64,000 bases of DNA from Rhizomys pruinosus (GCA_009823505.1 VZQC01000265.1:1864707-1928706), one strand, 5' to 3'; positions 1 through 12,692 are shown, counted from the first letter of the stretch. Numbers and translations: made by a program. The notes: generated by a model not told the origin, from the letters alone.

Positions 1-2690
1 CAATTTATTTTTCTGGTTTTCACTAATTGGGTCTTTAATTAGCTTATTAAGAACAGGTAGTCAATCCCGTCTTTTTAGAGTGGTCAGGACCCAGGCTCTG
101 ACACTAAGAACTACTGTAACAGGAGGGATTACTGACAATACGGACTTCACAGCTTATCCAGCTAATCAAATCTAAGCAGAGCTCTTAGCTCCAGAGCAAG
201 ATGTAAAAAGCAGATGGAGGGTGATGCTGGAGTTCATTGAATTTTGAGATAAGTTCCGACTCCAAGTCCCCCAAAGCACCAGCACCCCACATGTCAATCC
301 TACAAGGACTTGGGATGCATGTCTTGGAAGACCTTCTCCAACAGCAAAATGCTGCAGCCTCAGGAGGTGAGGTCGGAGCTGGGGCTGTGGTCATTTTCAA
401 CTGACTGACAGGGCTGTCCATGTCCTCTGCCTTCTGAGACTGTCTTGGCACATTTCAGAGGCTTCACCCAGCTCTAGGTCAGGGTGTGGCACATATTCGC
501 CATGCTGCTTAATTAACTGCACAGAGACTGGGTTTGCTAAGGCTGGGTCCCTCCCCAGTCCCACAGCTGGCGATGGCCTGCCCTTAGCACACACAGGTGG
601 ACAGTGCTCTACCGACTACATGAATTCATCTGCTGAGGGAGCTTCCATCCTACTCACCCTTTCCCAGGAAGCTACCACGATGGCTATCTGTAGTATTTAT
701 CTAGCTTTTGAACTATGCAGCTTGCCATGGTTTTAGAAAGAGAAGGAAATTGAGCCATCTCCAGGGTTTTTCCTTCTCTAATTTCCACTTCTGCCAGTGT
801 CCTTCAATTACACCTGAGACCAAATCATCTTTCCCTTGAGTGGTCATAGGGAAAGGGGGGAGGACAAGGGGCAGTTGCCCTGTGGACGGCTCAGGCCCCC
901 TCCCAAGGTGTTCCTGGACTTCGGCACCATCTAGCCGTGAGCCAGGGCACAGACTACTGGTGGCACCTGGTCCCTCTCCTGGGCTTCATCTTGCTGCCCC
1001 CATTTAGACACAGGCCTTCCTGAAATAGTCCAGTCCAGCAGCCTCTGGCTCCTAGGCATTTTATGACTTTTCTAGGTCTGCTCTGGCTGGCTGCCTCCGC
1101 TCTCCTAGGGACAGCCTTTTCTGCTTAGTCTTCCGGCTCCTCCCTGGACTCTGGGAAGGACGTCTCGTCTTCTTTCTCCAGCAAATGTCCTAGGGGCTCT
1201 GATCAGGGCACCTCGTTTTCCTGATGTGTCTCCTCCCCTCGCACCTGCTGGCCTTCCTTTCCAGCTGTTCTTCATAGAAGCCGACATCCTTACAGCCATT
1301 TCCAAGGCACAAAGGTCCACTCATTCCGTCCCTGCCTCCCACTCTCACACATGCTTTCTTCCCATCACCCACCAGGGTCAAGGTGGGAAGTCACCCCCGA
1401 CCTCCCCAGTCCCCATACTCCCCCACCTATTCCTCAGAACCCTTTGATACCTTGGGGCATTGGCATGAATCTTGCTCTATGAAACACCTCCAACTGCAGA
1501 GAGCAGTGGGGCCCAGGCCCTGCAGACTCTGTACCTTGTGTTGTCTTTAAGGAGTCTTTCCTAGCAGGCTTACCCACCCTCCTGACTGGGCTCAGTTTCC
1601 CCAGGCTCTGTATTTCCTGATTTGGCCTCACTGTGATGTAGCTCATTTCCATACTCCACAAGGAAAAGCGGAAACCTCGGATGCTAACAGGGAAAGTTCT
1701 CTTCCCAGGGGGTCCCCAGAGGCTTCAAACCTTAGCCTAAGAAGAGAAAGCAGGCTGCTGAGGGAACCTAAGAAGCCTGACTTGAGGGGCAGTCAGAGAG
1801 GGGACAGAACTCCCTTCTTGTGTCGTGAGCATCTCAGTGATCTTTCCACTGTGGAACACTACTCACTGTTCCTCTGGCTTTCTTCAGTGGAGTGAAGGCC
1901 TGGGTCAGAAATTCAATATCCAGCACAATATTAATTAGAAGAAGAAATTAGAAGAGGATCTGGCCATGTTATTAAAATGCAGAGCAGTCACATCTTGGGG
2001 ACAATCCTGCAGGTGGAGTGAGCTTTACTTTTAAGATCAAGATGGGCAGGTTTATTAACACACCCACCACCACAGGATGTAGGTCAGCAGACACAGCTTC
2101 ATCCTAGTCCTGTGGACTCCCATGCCCAGACATCCTCTTCCCCACACACTCCCTGGCCCACCCTCTGTCTGACACATTTCCTCCCAGACCTACCTTCCCC
2201 TTGACACACCCTGCTCCTGGCACAGTCTCCCGCACACACTTCCTGACACTCTCTCCCTGATATACCCTCTTCCTGACAAGCCCTCTCCTTTACACAGACA
2301 CTGATTCTTTCATTAGGATGGTTTCTAACCTCACCTTCACTCACCAGCAGCCAAAGTTTCCAAATGAAGTTTGAGTCCCACTCTATACCAGTAACTCCAG
2401 TAAAGCCTGTCTTCTAAAGATGATAAGTGTACAGCCAGCTTTTTGAATAACAAGGGGAAACGGAGAAAGCCAGTTGAACCATCAGCCTCATGTTCCTGCC
2501 ACCACAGTCTAGAGCCCCTTTCCCCACCATGACGGACTGTATGCCCAATAAGCCAAAATGCACACTTCCTCACTACAATGGTTGCCTCTTGTCTGGACAC
2601 GGTTAGTCAAGAATAACACAAGCCAAACCGTGACATTGTCTTCCAGAGTTGCCAGAACTTTCTGTGTTTGCTGTACCAGTTCTCTAACAT
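1..2690. other. Unique non-coding DNA
   Basis: I recognise no SINE, LTR or exon here. 2,100-2,300 is a degenerate C-rich stretch with recurring CTGACAC/CCTGACA-like words, probably an eroded tandem repeat. 1,900-2,000 is AT-rich with several TTAATTA-like words. The short open frames have no family resemblance. Confidence 0.5.
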
Positions 2691-2693
2691 TGA

Positions 2694-2706
2694 GGGGGGG
2701 GGGGGG
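2694..2706. repeat. Poly-G run (13 G)
   Basis: An uninterrupted guanine run directly visible in the sequence. Its length is likely to vary between individuals and to be error-prone in sequencing. Confidence 0.9.
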
Positions 2707-2824
2707 AGATTCCCTGCTCTCCTAAGGGCAGATTCCCACACTGTGCTCTGCTTGTTTGGCCAGCCTTACTGTTCCAGGCTGCACAGATGCCCTCAACCCC
2801 CCCAACCAAATCAAGAGGCAAATA

Positions 2825-2846
2825 TAAATAAATAAATAAATAAATA
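2825..2846. repeat. (AAAT)n microsatellite
   Basis: Five to six tandem AAAT units. No SINE body is recognisable next to it, although such runs usually mark the tail of an old retroposon. Confidence 0.85.
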
Positions 2847-3028
2847 GCCACAGAGCCATTTTGGCTCTTTTGAAAGTCCGACCCTTTATAAAGAAAGGAT
2901 TTCTCCGCAACATAGAGACACAATGACTATCTGTTGGCATGTGTGGAATTGTGGGTCAAGTGGAAAGCACCTGTTACAAAAGTGCCCGTGCACTTATGAT
3001 GCAGAAAACCACCAAGCACCTAACGACC

Positions 3029-3115
3029 TGCCTGCCGCCACACACCCTCAATGAACACCATGCCTGCCCCCGCACACCCTCACAAACACCCTGCCTGCCA
3101 CCTCACACCCTCACG
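3029..3115. repeat. Short degenerate tandem repeat, about 35 bp period
   Basis: Three imperfect units combine CCTGCC, a CCACAC or CGCACACC step, CCTCA and AACACC. The units differ by small substitutions and indels. The open frame that crosses it is repeat-derived. Confidence 0.6.
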
Positions 3116-3749
3116 TCCTTCCACTTACCTTCTTAGCGAGCTTTCATCCCTCAGAGGACAATGTCTGCCTGAAATGGCTGTGACAGCGAGAACCAGTTCA
3201 AGGCTATCTGGTGGTCAATCCAAGCCCTCTCTGTTGAGCTGGGAGGTGACTAGAGATAGTCTCTAGGGAGGAGCCCACCACAGCTGTGGTAGAAGAACGG
3301 AGTGGACCTCATGGCCCCTTAGCTCCATGCCCTATCAGGCTGGGTTTCCCGGGTGCTTCATGGAAAGTGCCTTGGTCTGGGGTACAAGAGGCCTGGGATT
3401 TCTGTCATTCCCTCTTAGCGATGCTGTGGCCATGGCTAATGACCCTCCTTCTGTAGGTCTTGCTTCCCATAGTTACAGTCAAGTTTCATCTCTGCCCCTT
3501 GGAAGTTTTGAAACACCGTAAAGGCTGCCACTGGGCCTTAAGGTTGAGAACGAAGCAAGTAAGCTTCCTCTATTTCCCACCAAAGCAAGGGTCTTTTGGT
3601 TGCCTTATATATTGGGTTTCCATGTGAGAGTTCCTTTGAATATGTGTGCATGTGTCTGCTCATGTATGTACAGGTGCACATGCATATGTGTATATGTGTT
3701 GGTAGACCAGAGAACCACCTCGATGTCTTTCCTCAAGAGCCATCCACCT

Positions 3750-3886
3750 TGTTTTTTGAGATAGGATCTTTTCTGGCCTGGAAGTCATCACATAGGCTAG
3801 ACTAGAACACCAGTAAAATCCAGGGATTGGTTTCTGTCCACCTTCCCGGTGCTGAGATTACAAGTGTGGCCCACCATGCCTAGCTT
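3750..3886 (-). mobile_element. Old B1/B4-like SINE remnant, antisense
   Basis: Reading + strand, a 'ttttgagataggatc' start, a 'gctgagattacaagtgtgg' step and a 'ccaccatgcctagc' end match the antisense order of a B1-type body. The middle is strongly diverged, so the exact family is uncertain. Confidence 0.5.
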
Positions 3887-4310
3887 CTTTTTTTTTTTTT
3901 AATTTAATTTTTATTGATGGTTTGTGCATTTTATACATCATTTTCCAATTCAGATCAGGCATATTTCCCTTTCCCTTCCCCCCCACCCCCACCCCATCCC
4001 AGATCATGTATTCTGCCATAACTGTCCTGCATCTTTCAGGTTTTTTTTTTTTTCATTTTTTAGCTATAAGTGATAATCCATGAGTATAAGCATCCTTCGT
4101 GCAAAACCAATCTATAGACTGTTGTGCCCAAACCCCCACAGTCCCACCATTCAGTGGAGGTTGACAGGTTGTTTGTTCAATCAAGTTGATCAAATGAGTG
4201 TCCAGACTACATCGCTGTAGTTTCACCGTTCACCCCAATCGCAGCCTTTACATTCTACCACGCCCCCTCTTCCGCAGATTGTTCCCTAGGCTTAGAAAAG
4301 GGGCACAGGT
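3887..4310 (-). mobile_element. L1-like 3' UTR fragment, antisense
   Basis: A poly-T start (an antisense poly-A tail) is followed by a long CT-rich run near 3,968-4,000, which corresponds to the G-rich polypurine tract typical of rodent L1 3' UTRs. The part from about 4,050 to 4,310 has a second copy at 56,213-56,489. Both copies share blocks such as 'cagattgttccctaggctta' and end their similarity at the same 'agaaaagggg'. Seen: a two-copy interspersed repeat. Inferred: L1 3' end; an LTR-element origin is possible. Confidence 0.5.
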
Positions 4311-5340
4311 GGATGAGAAGTAAAACTGTCCTCTCTCTCTGGAGCTGTTGACTTGGATTCTGGTCAATTCTGGCTGTTTCCTTTCATGGGCTGACAGTTT
4401 GTTCAGGAGTAACCTTTCGATCCTACTAATGAAGCACAAGCAATTAGATATATAGGTATTTAAGCAGCACTAATAGTTATGGTAGAAGGCATCCAACTCA
4501 AGTTTGCTTTGCAAGCTATCTCTTCAGTCTCCCTATGTAAGAGTTCTTATAAAGGACTCTATGCAAGTGAATAAATGGATAGACAGAACAAAAGAATGAA
4601 TGAGAAAATAAACCCTTAATGACAGAGGATCAAAGGTCTCCTCCTTCCCTTTGCAGACCCAGTAAGTATCTGGGAATTGCGTTCACTCAACAAGCTCCGT
4701 GCATAGATAGCTCTGGTGAGTGGTCAGGGCCCTAGTGCAAGGCAGACACCTTCCTCAGGACTTGTAGAGATAAGTCACAAACGGTCAAGTTGTTCAGCCT
4801 CTGCCTGGCCAGCACCTGCCCATTCACAAGCAGCATTACAGTTTGTGAAGCTTGTTCATGTGTGGCTGTGTTGTGACATTTTCATCAAGGTCAGAGCTCC
4901 AGGGCTTGGGAAGGAAAGTCCTTTTGGGCACCCCGTGGTCTCGCTGACATCCTCAGCCTAATCCCTCAGAGGCCCACCAAACTATCATTTCCCTATAAAG
5001 ACCAGACCAAACGCTACCTCCTCTGGGAAGCCCACTCTATCCCTCTTGAGGTTGGGTCCTTGCTCTGCCCAGTCCCTGGCCACCTGACGCTGGTACATTT
5101 CTAAGGCATGTCACAACTTGGTCAGTCCTCCTTCCCTCCCATCGATACCATGAGCACCACAGAGCTGACAACTCCCTTAACCCCTAATGGGATGATGGAT
5201 GACATACATGATCAGTGAGTGAATGGAGGCTGTTACCCAGCTTCTCACTACATCAGCTCAGTGTCTGATAAGCTTCTGAGCTTGCTAACCTCCTCTCCCT
5301 GATGACACCCTATATAAAGTCAACCCTACTCAGCAGGTAG

Positions 5341-5342
<2 letters not shown>
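4311..5342. other. Unique non-coding DNA
   Basis: No SINE or exon signature is visible. The reading frame at 4,716-4,961 starts at an ATG but has no recognisable protein similarity. Confidence 0.5.

Positions 5343-5390
<48 letters not shown>
5343..5390. repeat. (GA)24 microsatellite
   Basis: A perfect GA dinucleotide run. The overlapping minus-strand frame with a serine/leucine run is an artefact of it. Confidence 0.97.
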
Positions 5391-5394
<4 letters not shown>

Positions 5395-6021
5395 CTGGGT
5401 GTTACTGGCCTGCACCATCTGTACTCACATGTGAAGGAAGGAGGTGACAAGGAGAGAGAAGGTCCCCCCTCCCCCACCCCCGCCGTGCTCTGCATATACA
5501 TGGTCAGGGCATCACAGAGGATGGGTAGATACCAGAGTCTGTCACTCCAAGTTGCTATGAAAAGCGGAACTATGATTGCTCATCCTGACTCAGTGCTGAG
5601 GAATGTGAGATGCTCAGTTCATGTTGGACGAATGGTAAGTGCTGAACAGGCACACAAAGCACACAGCAGAGTCTTCTCTTCACCCATTTCTAATCTCAGC
5701 CAGGACAAAGGACTAAACCGTAGACATAATTACTAGCATTCTAGGAACCCCTGACGGCACCCTGACAATGAGTACTGAGGTTCTCCTCCCTGTCACTCTT
5801 GTTCTCAAAACAGAAGTATCAATAAAGCCTCCCACGTACAGAAGAGTATGCCTGCATTTGCCTTGTATACAAACACGCAAAAGCAGCAGTCTATTTGCAA
5901 AGCATAGAGGAGTGTTTGTGCTCAAGCCTTGCTCAAGTGAAGATTTTGAAACTGAAATAGTGAATAGTAGCTGTGTTTGGCATGTTGGGGCCACCTCAAC
6001 ACAGCTACCTATGTACACAAG

Positions 6022-6044
6022 CACACACACACACACACACACAC
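6022..6044. repeat. (CA)n microsatellite
   Basis: About eleven perfect CA units. The cysteine/valine-rich minus-strand frame over it is not a gene. Confidence 0.95.
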
Positions 6045-6164
6045 GGGCGGTGGTGAATTGGAAATTCACCTTATGACTTAAAGCAAACATCCATTCACAC
6101 CAAGGAAATGAAACCTAAATCTGTCTTCTGTTTCCCTTAGCACTGCCCTCACAGTCACAGAAGT

Positions 6165-6217
6165 GGCCAGGCAGGGGCCAGGCAGGGGCCAGGCGGGGGC
6201 CAGGCAGGGACCAGGCA
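6165..6217. repeat. 12-bp tandem repeat, about 4.5 units
   Basis: The unit is GGCCAGGCAGGG, with one G and one A variant in the later units. It reads as a proline/leucine/alanine repeat on the minus strand. Confidence 0.9.
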
Positions 6218-6366
6218 ACCTGACAAGTCTGGAGTCTGCTTGACCCTCAGGTAGTTTCATGAACTAAGGAAAATCACTTCACCTCTCTGACCCCCCAGTC
6301 TCATCATCTGCAGATCAGTATAGGAATGAAATAGAAAGCCACATTCTATCCTCATCCTCCACTGGA

Positions 6367-6368
<2 letters not shown>

Positions 6369-6410
<42 letters not shown>
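6369..6410. repeat. (GT)21 microsatellite
   Basis: A perfect GT run between 'actggacc' and 'aaaaggaag'. Confidence 0.97.
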
Positions 6411-6414
<4 letters not shown>

Positions 6415-7375
6415 GGAAGACTCATGGATAATACCTAAATCCCAGCACAGGGATTCAAGAGGAGCAGGCAGCATGCTGCACCCGAAATATAGCAAGCCAG
6501 GAGTATCTGGCTTGGTCTGGCTGGGGCTAAAGAGTAGAGCTAGATGGTGCAGCTCAGAGCCTGTATCCTGCCAGTGGTGAGGCCACAGGCAACTTACGCA
6601 AGCTTTCTGCAGGACCCCATTTCACCATGTAAAACCGAACTAAGACCACCTGACTTCAGGATCTGTACCCTGACTGTCCTGCCTCACACCTGTGGCTGTG
6701 ATCTGTGATGTGCTGTGAGCCCATGGCTTCCCAGCCAGTAAGGAGCACCCCAGAATAACTGAGTTGTAAAAGACAAAGTCCCAGTTGATGTCTTCCACTC
6801 CTGCATGTGGAACACACAAGCACCGCCTGTGGCTAACTGGATGCAGAGTCTACAAGGGCAAAGCGGGTGCATCTTCGTGGACTCACGAGTTTCTACCTCC
6901 TCATGTGTTTACCCAGGGATTGTACTAGAATACTCTTAGTGCTGCTGCCCATCACCAAATACCCACCCAAGTGAGGATGAATAAGTGAATCATTTGAGGA
7001 GACTTCCTTCACGGAACAACACAGGGCATTGAGAACACAGCTTCCAGAGCTACAAAGAGATCAGGTTCGTAGAGACTTCTCACAACCAGGCTGAGCAACA
7101 GGATCTAATGCCAGACTCCGAATGACCCCATTCCAATACAGTATAGACAAAAAGCAAAAACCAGTCTGTGCTGATGGTGTTAGACATGACTGTTGAGACC
7201 AGGTTGGGGATAAATTAGAGAAGATGACATGACAAAGAGCTTCTGGAGGTGTGGGCGGCCATGCATATCTTTATCTAATTGCCGACTCCATGGTGTGCTC
7301 AGTTTGTGAAGGCTCAGTGAGTCATACATGCACTTAAGGCAGTCGAATCTTGCTGTGTATTTGTTAGCCAAATGG

Positions 7376-7425
7376 GAGGGAGGAAGAGAGAGACGGAGAG
7401 AGGGAGGGAAGAAGGAAGGAAGGAA
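7376..7425. repeat. Purine-rich simple repeat (GGGA/GAAG)
   Basis: An almost pure purine tract of GAGG, GAGA and GAAG words, ending 'aggaaggaa'. Confidence 0.8.
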
Positions 7426-7494
7426 TTCCTTTTGAAGGAATAATAATGAGACCTATAGCCCACTTTTCAATAGGAACAGTGTAAACCAGAAGAC

Positions 7495-7645
7495 ATTCTT
7501 GCATATCTTTAATCCCAGCACTCTCTGAAGGCAGAGACAGTCAGATCTCTGTGAGATTGAGGGCAGTCTGGTCTATATAGCAAGTTCCAGGCTAGCTATG
7601 GCTACAGGGAGACCTGTTGTTTGTCTCAAAAAGACAAACAAAAAA
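7495..7645 (+). mobile_element. B1 SINE, diverged
   Basis: A 7SL-derived body: 'tctttaatcccagcac', 'gcagagacag', 'gttccaggctagct' and 'gtctcaaaaagacaaac' occur in B1 order. The 5' end is eroded and substitutions are frequent, so this is an older copy. Confidence 0.85.
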
Positions 7646-7694
7646 ATCAAAACAGCAAGAAAATATCTGCCACCAAGAATTCCACATAAGCAGT

Positions 7695-8102
7695 TGTGCT
7701 GGATAGCTTTAGTGCCAACTTGACACACCTGGGTTGAGGGAGCCTCAACTGGGGAATTGGCTCCATTGGACTGGCCTGTAGCCACATCTGTGGAGTATCG
7801 TCTTGATCGTCCAGTAGTGTGGGAGGGCCCAGCCCACAATGAGTGGTGCCACCCTGGGCAGATTGTTGTGTACCATATAAGAAGGCAGGCTGGGCATGAG
7901 CCAGGGGAGCAAGCCAGTAAACAGCATTCCTCCATGGCCTGTGCTTCAGCTCCTGCCTCCAGGTTCCTGCCCTGAGTTCCTGCCTTAGGCTCCCTAAGTG
8001 ATGAACTGTGACCCAGGAGATGTAAGCTGAATAAACCCTTTCCTCCCCAAGTTGGTGTCGGTCAGAGTGTTTTGTCGCGGCAATGGAAAACAAACTAGAA
8101 CA
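7695..8102 (+). mobile_element. Solo LTR, ERVL-MaLR-like, with 5-bp target duplication
   Basis: The 408-bp element starts TGTGCTGGATAG and ends ACTAGAACA, giving the TG...CA ends of an LTR. The flanking pentamer GCAGT is duplicated (7,690-7,694 and 8,103-8,107). Inside are a TATA-like 'atataagaa' and, near the end, the polyadenylation signal 'aataaa' followed by 'ccctttcctcccc', an arrangement like MaLR LTRs. A second copy lies at 34,309-34,720. The 5-bp duplication fits ERVL/MaLR rather than a 4-bp gammaretrovirus or an 8-bp hAT element. The subfamily name is not assigned. Confidence 0.8.
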
Positions 8103-8107
8103 GCAGT

Positions 8108-9308
8108 AAAAATATTTTTTTAAAAGAGAAGGGGACCAAAAATTGTGAGTTTCAGGAAAATCAGAGCAGAAACACAAAACAGTGTTCTTTAGACAAGAAA
8201 CAAACCTAGAAAATCACACAGAGATGACCAAGGGAAAGGACACACACCAGAGAGGGTCGGCATAAATGAACGCCGACTGGGGGGGGGGGCAACTGGCATA
8301 GTGCTCTGTGGGCTTTAAATATGCATGAACCCCAAATACAAATTACAGAAGACAAGCAAACTGGAAGGGTACTGATAGGGCTGGGGTATAGGCTAGCAGA
8401 AGTGAGGCCTCAGGTCTTCCCCAGCACTCTAGAAGTTCTGGGGTGAAGTGCCTGCTTCATTCCTCAGGAACAGGTAAGAAGCACCTGTCCCCTTAAAAAT
8501 GGCCATGACAGGCAGCAGACTCCTCTGCTGAGTCATGTCACTGCAGTACCTGCTGTCCAACAAGCAGAACCAGGCTCAGGCTTAGTGGGCAGGCTGCATC
8601 TTTATACCGCTCAGCCATGTGGAAATCAGAACATTTACTAAGCAGATGGCAGGTTGCAGACAAGGAGGTTCTTCTCCAAGATGATGATGCTGACCCCTGC
8701 ACTAGGGTCAGGGTGACTGCAGAGACTGCTCCAGGCACTTTGTTAAAGAGACGTCATTAGGATGTGGAATTGATGCCAGTGTGATATGTCTGAGCTGGTA
8801 GACACTTACTGTACTCACCTGTGTGTCTGCAGCATGTCTCCGGGTGTGGCAATGGGATGTCAGCCTTAAAATGTCCCTAGTAATTTAGCAGTGTTGTGGC
8901 CAATCATGAGGGAAGAAGCCAAGGCCAACTGCAACTCAGTAGCTTCTCCCAGGCCACAAAGCCTGAGTGAGTGAGGTGCAGTGAGATGGAATTTTAGCAG
9001 CACTGAAAAGCATCATAAGGTCTGCGCTCTAACCCTGCTCCTGCGGATGCTGGGAAGCATTCATTCCTTCCCAAGTCTCATTTCCCCATCAGTGCATGGC
9101 ATGGCTAAGACAGACCCTTCTCATTCTTGCCCAGCAAATGAATTGGGTTTTCCAAGTACCTCTCATTTCACAGGGTAGTGTTTACTGTCAAGGACTTTGC
9201 ACCCCCATATGAGAGTAAGGTAGGGGTGGGAGGAAGAGAGACTGAAAGGAAACGGTGGTTGTGGAGAAGATAGAAAAAAGAAGACATAGTAAGTTAATTA
9301 TCTCCAGA
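8108..9308. other. Unique non-coding DNA with a poly-G run
   Basis: A G run at about 8,280-8,289 is the only simple repeat. The rest shows no repeat family or exon that I recognise. Confidence 0.5.
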
Positions 9309-9510
9309 ATGGGGGCTGGTGAGATGGCTACACGGGTGAAGGGCTTGCAGCCAAGCTGTGTCACCTGAGTTCAGTCCCCAGAACCCACGCAGTGCAAGGA
9401 GAAAGCCGGGTTCTGCACACTGTCCTCTGACCCCACACGTGCTCTGTGTCACGTACACCACACACACATGCACATACATAAATACATGAGTGTAAAGTAA
9501 TTACTTAGAA
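9309..9510 (+). mobile_element. B3/B2-type SINE
   Basis: Begins 'gggggctggtgagatggct' and has a degenerate tRNA-derived B box 'gagttcagtccccagaaccc'. It continues through 'cctctgacc' to a (CA)-rich, 'acataaataca' 3' end. Confidence 0.8.
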
Positions 9511-10005
9511 AAGAAAGGGCAAGGCTCATGCTGTGACTGTGTCTAGTGTGGATGAAGTGGCATGTACACATAGATGCATGTTCATGTGACAATGTGTACA
9601 CATAGTGAGTGTCAGGCCAGATAAGACCTCTTACATCAAAACAAGGGTGACTATGTCTTCCTAACTCGTGCATCATCTGCTTCTGTCCAGCCTTTTCTCA
9701 CCCTCTCTAATGACACTCCTGAGTGGAACGGTCCACAGGTTTACTGCCAAGGGAGCCCAGCTCTGCCGCTTGCCCCTGCAAGCTCAATGGGACTTCCAGG
9801 ATCTCCTCTTATTTACCTGAAGGTCAGGCACAGTCAGCTATATTACATGGGACTGTCTGTCAGCCTTTGGTCACATGGAGGTGAGAACAACACAGGCACC
9901 TGCCTGTCATGCTCATAGAGTAGATATTGTTGTACCCATTACCCTGGGCATGCTGTTAGAGTAGCAGGTAGACTCTATCTAGAAGAGCCCCATACCATAC
10001 TGTGT

Positions 10006-10006
<1 letters not shown>

Positions 10007-10053
<47 letters not shown>
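10007..10053. repeat. (GT)n microsatellite
   Basis: About 23 GT units with an ACGT interruption at the 5' end. Confidence 0.95.
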
Positions 10054-10055
<2 letters not shown>

Positions 10056-11225
10056 GGCGGGCTAGAGAAGGCAATCATCCAAGTTCTCTTTCACCCTAGA
10101 GCTTCCCTGTTTGCTTTTTCTGCTAAGCTGTCAGTCTGAGCAAAGGACATGGGCAAGAATGTATTCATTAAAAATGCTCCTCAAGTGGCTAATCTATTTG
10201 TGCAGGGCTTTGGAAGAGCCAGCCGGGCCATGCGCTATTCATCAGATCAGCCCCTGCCCTAACCCACTTCAGGCTCCACATGGAGGAGGCTAATGAAATG
10301 CTTGTTGAGGTGACAGACACAGCCCTCTCCTCATGTCCTGGAGATCACTCCAGGGACACATTGGGCTCTCCAAGCCAAATTCAAGTCCCTGGTAATTAGC
10401 AAGTGCCTGTATTCAGGTGTGACTACTTGCAATCTGCTGGCATCTCTAGTTCTGGATGTGTCAGGAGCTGGGCTTTGATCTGGGATAGTTCCTAGCAGGT
10501 AAAATTGGAGCCAAGCTCTCTAGGACAGACACAAGCTAATGAACTGAATGCTAAGCGAACCACTAGGGCACACACAAGTGTCCGGCTGGCACCAAGAAGG
10601 AGGCGATCAGCTGCGGTGTAATCTCTGCGGAAGTTCAGAAGTTCAGCAGAGGAGGGAGAGGTGGCAGGCACTGGCTGGGCTCCTGGGGTCCTGGCATTGA
10701 GCTGGGAGTTATCTCTGTGCTGCCTGGCTATCTTCCTGTGTACAGGAAGCCCCTCCTCCTTTTGAAGATAGAACGTGGAGGCTCAGGGACCTGAATCCAG
10801 AGGTGACTGGTTCAAGGTCATTGAACTAGAAAGCACCTTATCCTTCAGGCTGGATCACAACCTGACCGTCCACTTGGGTTAGTGCAAGACTTAAAGGACA
10901 AGTAGAAGTCTAAAGCATGACTTTGACCATCAGGTGCTGGGCTGTACTGAGCTCGCTGTTCCAGTTGGTATTGTCTGTGTGGCCCAGGAAAAGCCCCCAA
11001 ACCTCCCAGACCTTTGTTTTCCTTACCTACAAAATAGATTCGCGAGTCTCCCTCTGTCCCACGTCTGCTGGGAAGGTTAAGTGAGTGGTTCCTCTTGTCC
11101 CACACTACACAGGACCTTGACTGTAAGTACATAAGGCATTCTAACCATTGTGACAGACACTCAGTGCCTTACACCGTCTCCAGGGCCCCCTCTTTTTGTA
11201 CCTCATTTTATCAGTCATTTCCAAA
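10054..11225. other. Unique non-coding DNA
   Basis: Neither a repeat family nor a recognisable exon. The short frames here have no splice-site or motif support. Confidence 0.5.
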
Positions 11226-11356
11226 TATCTTTTTGGGAGGGGTCTTTTTGAGACAGGGTCTCCCCGTAGTCCCAGCTGGCCTTGAACTTACAAAGATCTA
11301 CCTACCTCTGCCTGCTGAGTGCTGGGATTTAAGGTTTGTACCACCAGGCCCAGCTG
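11226..11356 (-). mobile_element. B1 SINE, antisense
   Basis: Plus-strand reading has 'ttttgagacagggtctcc', 'ccagctggccttgaactta', 'ctgctgagtgctggga' and 'ccaccaggcccagc', which is the reverse complement of B1. The plus-strand frames that start here are B1-derived. Confidence 0.9.
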
Positions 11357-12692
11357 TTTCCAAATCTTGAGTGCTCTGTTAACCTACTTCACAATGAGGC
11401 AAGGAATGTGTGTCCTGTTGATGCAATATGCCATTTTGAAGAAGGAGACCTTCACTGGCAAATTGATCCTTTTATGGCAACTCACACCTCAGGACGAGGA
11501 GTCCTGGCTTTCATGGCTGGCCTGGAGGCTGCATTTCCAGATGTGCCCCAGGGATGGAAGGACCAAGGCACAGGCTAGCGAGCTGGCCTGCTTTCTGTGC
11601 CTGGACTGGAGATACTCTGAGCTGTCTTCCTCCTATCTGTCATTTGGCTGGAACCCAGGAAAGCTAGGCTTCTCTTTTAGCTCCCTGCCACCCACCGCCT
11701 CGCCTTGGAAGAACCCTTCTTTCTTGTTTTGTTTTCTCTCCTTGCTCCCTCATTTCGCAAGGGGAAGAGTGACAGAAACTGAGAAACCTGCCCCAAGTGG
11801 CCAACAACAACAAAATCCTGTACTGAACTCTGGGAACCCCTGGCTGTATAGGTGTTGGGAGACCCTAGAGCTCTGAGCAGCAGGTGCATGAGACCCCAGC
11901 TTTCCTAGGTTCCCTCACTCCTCACAGCCTCCCTGGTCTCTGCACCTCAGCCTCTTTCCCGTCCAGCGTCCCACGACTTGGCATGACAACGTCAAACACT
12001 TGTCCCATTGTTTCTGCTTGGTGAAAGACACCAGAAACCTGGCCATGGTCATAGGAATGGCTCGGACTCTGCCCAGAGCAGAGCCCCAGGGGTTCTTTAA
12101 ATCCACGGGGAGCTGGCCCCAGGAGGTGCTCCCTGGTCCCTCAGCAGTCCTCTGGGATCAGCAGTTCTGCAAGGATCTAGGAGATAGTCCCAAGTGGTCG
12201 AATGACCAGTGCTCAGCCCAGGGACATGAGCTTCAGCCTGTTCTTGCGCCTCCCCGCCTGCTTCCCTTCCCTCCCCCAGCAGCTCCTCCTTGTTCCTCTT
12301 CCCTGGGAGAAGCAGAAGCTTGTAGAGGAAACCCAGGTGGACACAGCATCTCCCCAGGGAAGGAAGGTTCTTCTCCTTCTTATGAACTGTGGAGGCTCCA
12401 GGAGAGAGGCAAAAGGAGGGAGAGAGGGAGGAGAGATGGAGGCAAAGAGAAACAGAGAGCCAGCCCTGGCTGCAGATGGTTATCAAAGGAGAGAGGGCTG
12501 TCGGTCACAGAGCAGAGACCGGGGCGGCAGCTCCAGGCAGAGTCCAGAACCAGTTAGTTGCTTGGCTTGCCTCTCTTCCCATAGCCACACACTTGCAATT
12601 GTGCATTAACCTTCTGCCTTCCATCTATAAAGTACGGCTAGTAACAACTTAAATGTCCTAGAGCTCCTGCATTTGTTAAATGTGTTAATATT
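11357..12692. other. Unique DNA with several overlapping but unsupported frames
   Basis: Frames of 60-185 codons occur on both strands between 11.3 and 12.65 kb. The longest plus-strand one starts inside the B1. None shows a domain, a signal peptide or consistent splice signals, and opposite-strand frames overlap them. 12,380-12,470 is purine rich. I treat the region as non-coding. Confidence 0.45.

Noticed and set aside
12000..12609. 185-, 135- and 129-codon frames as possible exons
   Set aside because: They overlap in different frames and on opposite strands, with no domain, no splice-site pair and no codon bias that I can see.
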